Position numbers and translations under genes: made by a program
The notes under the pieces: generated by a model
Seen by the model: the letters and a program-made list of their open reading frames with translations, nothing else
Told to the model about the DNA's origin: nothing
Database searches by the model: none
Shown here: positions 58,893 to 64,000 of the stretch, one piece after another
How positions within the stretch are numbered: position 1 is the first letter of the stretch
How the letters are laid out: every line of letters begins with the position of its first letter
Assembly: GCF_000023445.1 (NCBI RefSeq)
Contig: NC_012881.1
Location: forward strand, 3,153,501 to 3,217,500
Origin: Maridesulfovibrio salexigens DSM 2638
GTDB taxonomy: Bacteria > Desulfobacterota > Desulfovibrionia > Desulfovibrionales > Desulfovibrionaceae
DNA length: 64,000 bases
Reading direction: 5' to 3'

Positions 58893-59297
58893 TCAATTCA
58901 ACATTTTTTTTAATTCCAGCAATTCATCCCTAATTTCGCGCAGCACTTCTTTATTCTGCTCTTCTCTGGACTCTTCGTGGCTGAAAAGAGGCATCTGAGC
59001 GACAGCATCTGAAGCCAAGGAACCTGCATCCTGAAAAACATCTACAGTGATGTCCTCCGGGGAATCAAGTCTCTTGCGTGCTCCCTCAATGGTCAAACCC
59101 TCGTCATGCAGCAAAGTCTTGATCCGGCTGATCAATGCAATATGCCCGTCATTATACAAGCGCTGACCGGATTCCGTACGAATCGGCTCCAGCTGCTCAA
59201 ACTCGCCCTCCCAAAACCGCAACACGTACGATTTAAGGCCCACAAGCTTGGCTGCCTGCCCGATCTTATATATTTTTTCTTTACTCTGCCCGCTCAT
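58893..59297 (-). CDS. MerR-family regulator
   Basis: The 134-residue protein has an N-terminal MerR winged helix (YKIGQAAKLVGLKSYVLRFW, then SGQRLYNDGHIALISRI) and a short helical tail, NKEVLREIRDELLELKKML, likely a dimerisation coil. No metal-binding cysteines are present, so it is not a metal sensor. It sits about 250 bases from tRNA-Val, with its promoter in between. Target unknown. Confidence 0.88.
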   Translation of the reverse strand: MSGQSKEKIYKIGQAAKLVGLKSYVLRFWEGEFEQLEPIRTESGQRLYNDGHIALISRIKTLLHDEGLTIEGARKRLDSPEDITVDVFQDAGSLASDAVAQMPLFSHEESREEQNKEVLREIRDELLELKKMLN

Positions 59298-59482
59298 AGA
59301 AAAAACTAGTACCAGAGAGCCATCCCTTAGAAAAGCCTAAACAGGCAAATATCTTCCTGATAATCATAATTCTTAATTGAAATTTCCACTAAAACAAGAT
59401 GACAGACACCGCACCTAACCCCCTCAAACACCTGTTTATTTAGAAAAAGGGATAGAATCATTAAAAAAACTAAAAAACCTGC

Positions 59483-59511
59483 TTGACAGCAGAGGCCCTC
59501 TTACGTAGAAC
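59483..59511 (+). promoter_or_regulatory. Promoter of tRNA-Val
   Basis: A perfect TTGACA (59483-59488), a 17-base spacer and TAGAAC (59506-59511) end 34 bases before the tRNA. This is a strong sigma-70-type promoter. Confidence 0.85.
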
Positions 59512-59545
59512 CTTCTTCGTCGACAGCGAGTCGGCACCCAAAAAT

Positions 59546-59620
59546 AGGCGCGTAGCTCAGGGGGAGAGCGCTTGCTTGACACGCAAGAGGTCAGCAGTTC
59601 AAAGCTGCTCGTGCCTACCA
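59546..59620 (+). tRNA. tRNA-Val (anticodon GAC)
   Basis: The 75-base gene folds as a cloverleaf: acceptor AGGCGCG with CGTGCCT (one G-T wobble), D-stem GCTC/GAGC, anticodon stem CTTGC/GCAAG with loop TTGACAC (anticodon GAC, reading the valine codon GTC), T-arm AGCAG/CTGCT with loop TTCAAAG, and an encoded CCA at 59618-59620. It is complete and has its own promoter and terminator. Its 3' half is duplicated at 61942-61989, marking it as an integration site. Confidence 0.97.
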
Positions 59621-59632
59621 GAAGATTCAAGG
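59573..59632. repeat. Left attachment-site repeat (60 bp)
   Basis: This copy runs from the anticodon stem of the intact tRNA-Val through its CCA and 12 bases beyond. It is identical, base for base, to 61942-62001. Confidence 0.93.
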
Positions 59633-59662
59633 GTTTAGGATTAATTCCTAGACCCTTTTTTT
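59631..59662 (+). terminator. Terminator behind the intact tRNA-Val
   Basis: GGGTTTAGGA pairs imperfectly with TCCTAGACCC, followed by seven or more T. Only its first two bases belong to the 60-bp repeat, so it lies on the island side of the left junction. Confidence 0.85.
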
Positions 59663-59969
59663 GTGGACGGTCAACCGAACGGTCAACCATTGTGGGTCTA
59701 CACCAATTAAAGGGGCGCAAGCCCGAATGATCAAATTTCTAGCCGTTGATGGGTCGACACCAAAATTACGGACGCTCGACTATTTTCAACGCATTATAAA
59801 CAAAAAAAGCTGGAGGCTGTCACTGCACCGACACAAACCCTAAAATGAATTAATTTCTCTCCCATATCCGCTAGGAGGTGGACCAAACAATGTGCAATAA
59901 CAGCATACGGTAGTCGTCCTAATTATGTGGATCATTTCTTTTTGCGCATCATCCATTCTTTAGAACTAA
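59663..59969. other. Left-end island DNA without a recognised gene
   Basis: About 300 bases between the tRNA terminator and the sigma-factor stop. It includes the GGTCAACC pair and a 60-codon frame (59661-59843) with no recognisable motif. It could be remnants of a lost integrase or regulatory DNA; neither can be shown. Confidence 0.4.
59669..59688. repeat. Left-end GGTCAACC pair
   Basis: Two direct copies of GGTCAACC, 12 bases apart (59669 and 59681), sit 36 bases inside the left repeat. A similar pair lies at the right end. Candidate recombinase arm sites. Confidence 0.5.
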
Positions 59970-60575
59970 TCAAACTAAATCTTTAGTTGCCTGCTTTCGA
60001 TCACAAGCGAATTCATTTCTTTCATTAATATAAAAATCGCAACCAACTTCAAGACTCTTTTTCAATTTGGCTTTTGCCCTATGAAGTCTGATTTTAGCTG
60101 TTTCAACTGATATCTTGAGAATTTCAGCTATCTCCTTATGTGTAAATCCTTCGATTTTATTAAGGATAACGACCGTTCTATAGTCAGGCGGCAGCCTGTC
60201 AATAAACTCCCTGATGCAATCATTCATTTCATCACGAATTAAAACTCTGTCAGGCGAGCCTATATTGTCGTTGGCCTTGGAAACAATTTCTTCGATTTCA
60301 GGCAAATGAATCTGGAGAGGCGCAAGCGGACCAGCATAAGAATGTTTGAATGATGATGATTTCAATTTGTCCAGAGCAGTTTTTGTAGCAATCATATAAA
60401 TCCAGGTGGATAACTTCGAGTTTCCTTTGAACGTATCCAGACCCTTATTAATCTTCTCAAATACTATCTGGGTAATTTCTTCTGCTTCGTGCTCGCCGAC
60501 AAATCCCTTTAGGTAATGATGAATCTTTGAATAATATTCATCATAAATTTCATTGAAAACGAGTTGTTTGACCAT
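59970..60575 (-). CDS. ECF-type sigma factor with cysteine tail
   Basis: The 201-residue protein has sigma region 2 (about 8-75, VFEKINKGLDTFKGNSKLST and WIYMIATKTALDKLKS) and region 4 (about 118-175, FTHKEIAEILKISVETAKIR), with no region 3 or 1.1, so it is group 4 (ECF). A tail of about 25 residues carries Cys179 and Cys191 (GCDFYINERNEFACDRK), possibly a metal or redox sensor. No anti-sigma gene is adjacent. It is divergent from the two cargo genes, whose upstream region has two ECF-like promoter repeats. Directing transcription of those genes is inference. Confidence 0.9.
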   Translation of the reverse strand: MVKQLVFNEIYDEYYSKIHHYLKGFVGEHEAEEITQIVFEKINKGLDTFKGNSKLSTWIYMIATKTALDKLKSSSFKHSYAGPLAPLQIHLPEIEEIVSKANDNIGSPDRVLIRDEMNDCIREFIDRLPPDYRTVVILNKIEGFTHKEIAEILKISVETAKIRLHRAKAKLKKSLEVGCDFYINERNEFACDRKQATKDLV

Positions 60576-60834
60576 AATTCACATCTTGTTAATGAGTACT
60601 TAAATTTGCCGCTATCAATAGCAACAGTATTTAGCCGATCATTCAATGCAGTTTTGAATACATCTAACCAAGACTCCAGTCCATAACATTTCATATAGAT
60701 TTTAAAGTACTACTGACTAATAAGCACTATCCGTCCGTAAAACACATTCAGTAACTCCTGCAATCGAGATCCGACAAAGCCAGACGAAATGGTAATTTTG
60801 TTTAGCGTAAGGTAATAATTTTCAATTTATCCTG
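60576..60834. other. Divergent intergenic region of the island
   Basis: AT-rich DNA between the sigma-factor start and the tandem repeats. I see no gene and no third copy of the repeat in either direction, so the sigma factor itself may use a different promoter. Confidence 0.4.
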
Positions 60835-60870
60835 CATCAGGGTGTATCCTTTTTAATTTTGAATCGTCTA
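60835..60870 (+). promoter_or_regulatory. Candidate ECF promoter, upstream copy
   Basis: This 36-bp element contains ATCC (60846-60849), a 15-base spacer and CGTCTA (60865-60870). It matches the element at 60898 in 28 of 36 positions. CGTC-type -10 sequences are typical of ECF sigma factors. Confidence 0.6.
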
Positions 60871-60897
60871 AAAATAGAGAAAGCCAAGCAGCACCTA

Positions 60898-60933
60898 CAT
60901 CAAGGTACATCCCTTTCAGTTCTTAATCGTCTA
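60898..60933 (+). promoter_or_regulatory. Candidate ECF promoter, downstream copy
   Basis: This second copy has ATCC (60909-60912), the same 15-base spacer and CGTCTA (60928-60933). A start about 7 bases further would leave a leader of some 20 bases before the gene at 60962, with AAGGAGGG at 60951 as ribosome site. Confidence 0.65.
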
Positions 60934-60961
60934 TTTTTTTGAATCATTAAAAGGAGGGCAA

Positions 60962-61198
60962 ATGATCGGACATGAATTTAGTGGGAACTACTGGTGGCTA
61001 TTCCCGTTGGTAATGTTATTATTTTGTCTTTTGTTTATGCGAGGCTGCTCTCTCAGCCGAGAAAAACCTAGCGGAAAGATGTGTAGATCTTGGGGACATA
61101 AAAGGACTGAGGAATCTACGTTGAAAATTCTTAACAAACGATATGCCAACGGAGATATTAGCCAAAAGGAATATGGGGGAAAAAAAGAGAATTACTAA
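60962..61198 (+). CDS. Small SHOCT-like membrane protein
   Basis: The 78-residue protein has one membrane segment (about 11-27, WLFPLVMLLFCLLFMRGCS), a basic linker, and a C-terminal SHOCT-like motif (STLKILNKRYANGDISQKEY, residues 52-71), a short helical module common in small membrane-linked proteins. It is preceded by an excellent ribosome site (AAGGAGGG) and the tandem promoter-like repeats. It is followed after 85 bases by the DGC gene, likely in one transcript. Role unknown; a membrane signal or anti-sigma-like partner of the ECF factor is possible but unproven. Confidence 0.75.
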   Translation: MIGHEFSGNYWWLFPLVMLLFCLLFMRGCSLSREKPSGKMCRSWGHKRTEESTLKILNKRYANGDISQKEYGGKKENY

Positions 61199-61283
61199 AA
61201 TTAATTATATGGGTAGCCCCCCGGAGAGAATGGGGAGAACTGTAATCACAATTTCAAAAAATATTATAAGGAAATAATAAACA

Positions 61284-61820
61284 ATGACTGATACATTTAC
61301 ACTGGAAGTTACAAAAACTGACAAAGTTTGTGCCGCAGGAGAGAAATTCGGACGCAAGAGTCAGGAAGAAAATTTAACCCCTGTTTTTTCATGTGAAGGA
61401 GGCTGTATCAAGGGAGAAATTGCCCGACAGACTGCGAACCTTATTGCCAAGGCAGACGGATATGCCCGAGCTTGTCATGGAGAGTTGTTTTCCGTCCCTC
61501 ACTCTGATCTGGCCAAATGGATCAGGCAAGCAGAAAAGGTAGTAGTTATTGATGGCTGCTCCTTGTTTTGCCATAGTAGAATGGCAGATAAAATCATAGA
61601 CAAGGACAAACTGGTCGTAATTGATTCCCTTTCCATTCACCAAAAATACGCAAACCTGATGGATGTTGACGATGTGCCTGAGGAGGAAAGAAGGCAGACA
61701 GCTGAGGAGGTTGCAAATATTATCCTTTCCAACTTGAAAGAGGGCATTTCCTTCGAAAAAAGCGACCAAGCTTGTTCCGAATGCTGCAATCCTCAAGTCA
61801 GTAACGACTGTTGTTCCTAA
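61284..61820 (+). CDS. DGC-family putative zinc-binding, cysteine-rich protein
   Basis: The 178-residue soluble protein resembles the DGC family (putative zinc-binding), with the named motif in VVVIDGCSLFCHSRM (Asp90, Gly91, Cys92, Cys96), an N-terminal FSCEGGCIKGEIARQTANL (Cys37, Cys41) and Cys64. The last 17 residues add five cysteines (CSECCNPQVSNDCCS), an unusual tail that could bind metal or a thiol-reactive ligand. It is the last gene of the island, ending about 10 bases before the GGTCAACC pair. With an ECF sigma factor it suggests a metal or thiol stress response, an inference. Confidence 0.8.
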   Translation: MTDTFTLEVTKTDKVCAAGEKFGRKSQEENLTPVFSCEGGCIKGEIARQTANLIAKADGYARACHGELFSVPHSDLAKWIRQAEKVVVIDGCSLFCHSRMADKIIDKDKLVVIDSLSIHQKYANLMDVDDVPEEERRQTAEEVANIILSNLKEGISFEKSDQACSECCNPQVSNDCCS

Positions 61821-61830
61821 GCAAAAACAG

Positions 61831-61875
61831 GGTCAACCGACGGTCAACCGATGCCTATAACATCCCTATAACATC
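61831..61875. repeat. Right-end GGTCAACC and CCTATAACATC pairs
   Basis: GGTCAACCG occurs at 61831-61839 and 61842-61850, then CCTATAACATC is tandem at 61854-61864 and 61865-61875. The 11-base periods suit protein-binding arm sites. No protein is assigned. Confidence 0.55.
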
Positions 61876-61941
61876 ACTGAAAAATGTTGGACCTCAAGAA
61901 AAATTGACCAATAAATTCAAACTATTAAGACCGTTATGTCG

Positions 61942-62001
61942 TGCTTGACACGCAAGAGGTCAGCAGTTCAAAGCTGCTCGTGCCTACCAGAAGATTCAAG
62001 G
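61942..62001. repeat. Right attachment-site repeat with tRNA-Val 3' fragment
   Basis: This exact copy of 59573-59632 holds the tRNA anticodon-to-CCA part (61942-61989) without a 5' half, so it cannot make a tRNA. It marks the right boundary of the island. Confidence 0.93.
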
Positions 62002-62034
62002 ACTTAAGAAGAAATTCTTAAGTCCTTTTTTCGT
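61998..62034 (+). terminator. Terminator beyond the right attachment repeat
   Basis: AAGGACTTAAGAA (61998-62010) pairs with TTCTTAAGTCCTT (62015-62027), followed by T residues. It sits in the same position relative to the tRNA 3' end as the terminator at 59631 but differs in sequence. Confidence 0.88.
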
Positions 62035-62191
62035 TTTAAAAAATGGCAAGAATTACACTAAGGCACTCCAATCCTGCCGCCCTGCTCACAAACGAAGTCC
62101 ACCAACACAAAATAAGACACAACTAATTGAATGGACTTACTTTATTTTTATCCAATTTTATTTACCGAAACCCGTGTTAGGTATATTCGTT

Positions 62192-62236
62192 AATTGCCCC
62201 GATAGGTCTTTCCTGACTTTGGGCGGGCAATTTTAA
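62192..62236 (+). promoter_or_regulatory. Hairpin in the leader of the GNAT-RimK gene
   Basis: AATTGCCCCG (62192-62201) pairs with CGGGCAATT (62224-62232), followed by TTT, right before the ribosome site GGAGAA at 62241. It could be a terminator-like attenuator or simply the end of an upstream transcript. Confidence 0.45.
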
Positions 62237-62250
62237 CAACGGAGAAATAC

Positions 62251-64000
62251 GTGAGCCTGATACACGGAGTGGATAACACTTCATGCCGATCCCATATCAT
62301 TCGGGAGGCGGTTCCTAACGACTTAGACTTTGTAATGCAGCTTGAACGTGAGTGCTTTGCGGAGAAACGCCAGAGTTCAAAGCGAAGCCTGCAAAACAGC
62401 ATATCCAGCACCAGCCAGCTTGTGTTGATCATTGAAAGCTCCACCGGACGTAAAAAAAACGTTAAAATGGGTGCAGCCGTAATTATCCATTACAAACGCT
62501 CAATTCGAATATATTCACTGGCCATCGACAGAAATTATAGAAAAACGGGAGTTGGCGAAGCCCTCGTTAGGCACATCATCAACTTTGCATCCAGTCATGG
62601 ATATGAACGGATTTCACTTGAAGCTGACATTAACAATCCGAGACTGGTCGACTGGTACAATAAATTTGGGTTTGAGGCGGCAAGAGCCCTGCCAGACTAC
62701 TATGGACCGGGAGAATCCGGACTCAGGATGTCTCTGGTGCTCTCTACCCAAAAAACAGTTCAGGACAGATTACTTATAGTTACAGATGATGTCAGATCAT
62801 TGAAGAAATGGTCTTCGGAACTGACTTTATGCTCTGCCCAAGACTACCTTTCGGACCATAACTATGCAAAATCCAATAGATTTCATATATTAAACATCTG
62901 TAATTCTTACAAAATCCACTCATTGGGGTATTATGTCTCTTTGCTGGCTAACGCACGCAATCACATGGTTATTCCGTCCGTTGTAAACATGAAAGATGTC
63001 ACAACTCCTATGGTTGCGCAAAGCCTCCTTGATGAAATCGAGAATTATCTTGCGGCAAAGTTGTCACTTATAACAAAGCAGAACTTCTCCCTGACAATTA
63101 TCATGGGTAAATCGAGCGACCAGCGATTTAGTGAACTGGCTCAGAAGTTGTTCCGCCTTTTTTCGATTCCATTCTTCAGTCTATGTCTTCAGCGCAAAGA
63201 CCGTTGGGTAGTGAAAAAGATTAAAGTGCTGTCTGTAAAAAATGTTATGGCTGAGCATGAACATTTGCTGCAGGAAGCTTTGGGTGAATACAGTGCGAAA
63301 AAACGCTATACCCGTCCACGGCTCAAGCATTTCAAATATGATCTGGCAATTCTGGTAAACCCGGAAGAGAAAACTCCCCCTTCCTGTCCTGATGCACTTG
63401 ATAGATTCAGGAAAGCAGCGGAAAAAACTGGTTTTTACGTGGAATTCATTACCAAAGCTGACAAACGTCGAATATGCGAGTTCGATGCCCTTTTTATTAG
63501 AGAAACAACAGCAATTGAAAACCATACATATGCCATATCGCGGCATGCATACACAGAAGGTCTTGTCGTAATTGACGACCCATGGTCCATAATGCTTTGC
63601 TCAAACAAAGTATTCCTCCATGAGAAACTTGGCAGCGAAGGGATTTGTCAGCCACGCGGATGGCTACTCACCAAGAAAGACATCTCTGAGAAACGCACTC
63701 AATCGTTAGTGTTTCCGCTGGTCTTAAAACTTCCTGAGAGCTCATTCTCTCAGGGAGTATATCGAGTTGATTCACACGCCGAGTTGCAGGAGCGTTTAAA
63801 TGAGATGCTGAAAAAATCAGATCTGGTTATTGCTCAGGAATTCCTCGTCTCGGAATATGACTGGCGGATTGGCGTTCTCGACAATAAGCCGATCTTCGCA
63901 TGCAAGTACTTTATGGCTAAGAATCATTGGCAAATATACAACTGGGATTCATCCGATGCGGTCGATTTCAGCGGCCAACATGAAGCTGTCCGCATAGATC
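62251..64000 (+). CDS. GNAT acetyltransferase fused to RimK-like ATP-grasp ligase, 3' end missing
   Basis: The frame opens at GTG 62251 after GGAGAA and stays open for 583 codons to the window end. Residues about 10-165 form a GNAT acetyltransferase (acetyl-CoA loop RKTGVGEALVRHI). Residues about 195-330 match the RLAN segment seen before RimK-like ATP-grasps (RFHILNICNSYKIHSLGYYV). From about 365 onward is the ATP-grasp part, with LFIRETTAIENHTYAISRHA, FPLVLKLPESSFSQGVYRVD and YDWRIGVLDNKPIFACKYFM. Such fusions are proposed to ligate amino acids to a peptide or protein and acetylate the product. The substrate is unknown. Confidence 0.85.
   Translation, partial: MSLIHGVDNTSCRSHIIREAVPNDLDFVMQLERECFAEKRQSSKRSLQNSISSTSQLVLIIESSTGRKKNVKMGAAVIIHYKRSIRIYSLAIDRNYRKTGVGEALVRHIINFASSHGYERISLEADINNPRLVDWYNKFGFEAARALPDYYGPGESGLRMSLVLSTQKTVQDRLLIVTDDVRSLKKWSSELTLCSAQDYLSDHNYAKSNRFHILNICNSYKIHSLGYYVSLLANARNHMVIPSVVNMKDVTTPMVAQSLLDEIENYLAAKLSLITKQNFSLTIIMGKSSDQRFSELAQKLFRLFSIPFFSLCLQRKDRWVVKKIKVLSVKNVMAEHEHLLQEALGEYSAKKRYTRPRLKHFKYDLAILVNPEEKTPPSCPDALDRFRKAAEKTGFYVEFITKADKRRICEFDALFIRETTAIENHTYAISRHAYTEGLVVIDDPWSIMLCSNKVFLHEKLGSEGICQPRGWLLTKKDISEKRTQSLVFPLVLKLPESSFSQGVYRVDSHAELQERLNEMLKKSDLVIAQEFLVSEYDWRIGVLDNKPIFACKYFMAKNHWQIYNWDSSDAVDFSGQHEAVRID

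Larger units (their letters stand above)
59573..62001. mobile_element. tRNA-Val island, likely cis-mobilizable element without integrase
   Basis: Perfect 60-bp direct repeats enclose 2309 bases that hold an ECF-type sigma factor, a SHOCT-like membrane protein and a DGC-family protein, but no integrase or excisionase. Pairs of GGTCAACC lie near both ends (59669 and 59681; 61831 and 61842), possibly integrase arm sites. Elements bounded by att sites but lacking recombinase are known as CIMEs, moved by a related integrase in trans. The repeats are certain; the mobility claim is inference. Confidence 0.8.

Noticed and set aside
59661-59843. 60-codon frame at the left end of the island as an integrase remnant
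   Set aside because: No integrase motif such as the R-H-R-Y residues could be recognised, so it is only described as gene-free DNA.
61942-61989. Second tRNA-Val gene
   Set aside because: Only the anticodon-to-CCA part is present, with no acceptor 5' strand or D-arm; it is an attachment-site fragment.
1-64000. CRISPR array or prophage
   Set aside because: No regularly spaced repeats of 25-40 bases and no phage structural, packaging or lysis genes were seen; the Mor-like protein alone is insufficient.

Overview
The window looks like chromosomal DNA of a sulfate-reducing deltaproteobacterium of the Desulfovibrio type (Maridesulfovibrio-like is my best guess). The evidence is a complete tungstate importer beside formate-dehydrogenase maturation genes, many chemotaxis, histidine-kinase and c-di-GMP proteins, a cysteine synthase fused to a cysteinyl-tRNA-synthetase-like half, DUF115/Maf-type proteins, and moderate GC with AT-rich intergenic DNA. 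The genus is inferred from gene content, not from a search.

Layout. 1-7 kb: the 3'-truncated chemotaxis gene cheV, then a type I secretion operon read leftward (TolC-like, ABC exporter, HlyD-like, TPR/GT9 protein). 7-11.5 kb: a CHASE2 adenylate cyclase, then a two-gene AAA ATPase plus PD-(D/E)XK-like nuclease cassette, and a zinc-ribbon protein. 11.5-20 kb: the CysK-CysRS-like fusion, a DUF115 protein, an AT-rich sulfotransferase, PAP2 and GT39 membrane enzymes. 20-31 kb: an HDOD regulator, NAD synthetase, a large hybrid kinase, glycogen phosphorylase and a DUF4301 protein. 30.5-37 kb: a molybdenum/tungsten block with tupABC, fdhD, fdhE, moaA and a transposase-derived protein. 37-45 kb: an unknown membrane protein, a diguanylate cyclase, yebC-ruvC-ruvA-ruvB, rlmE, a CgeB-like glycosyltransferase and a BON lipoprotein. 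45-59 kb: a GntR regulator, an MCP, a PAS kinase, an unknown anchored protein, lrp divergent from kbl-tdh, a Mor-like HTH protein, an AsmA protein, a membrane protein and a MerR regulator. 59.5-62 kb: tRNA-Val(GAC) carrying a small island. 62.2-64 kb: a GNAT-RimK-like fusion that runs off the right end.

The most distinctive structure is the tRNA-Val island (59573-62001). Perfect 60-bp direct repeats, made from the tRNA 3' half plus flank, enclose about 2.3 kb with no integrase. Inside are an ECF-type sigma factor with a two-cysteine tail, a SHOCT-like membrane protein and a cysteine-rich DGC-family protein. Two 36-bp near-repeats lie just ahead of the SHOCT-like gene and look like tandem ECF promoters, so the island may be a self-contained regulon carried on a cis-mobilizable element. 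Other notable items are the ATPase/nuclease pair, the CysK fusion whose synthetase half has lost its catalytic and zinc signatures, the apparently domesticated IS1595-type protein next to moaA, and an ABC exporter with a degenerate signature motif.

All functions come from motif reading of the given sequence and knowledge of families. No database search was possible.
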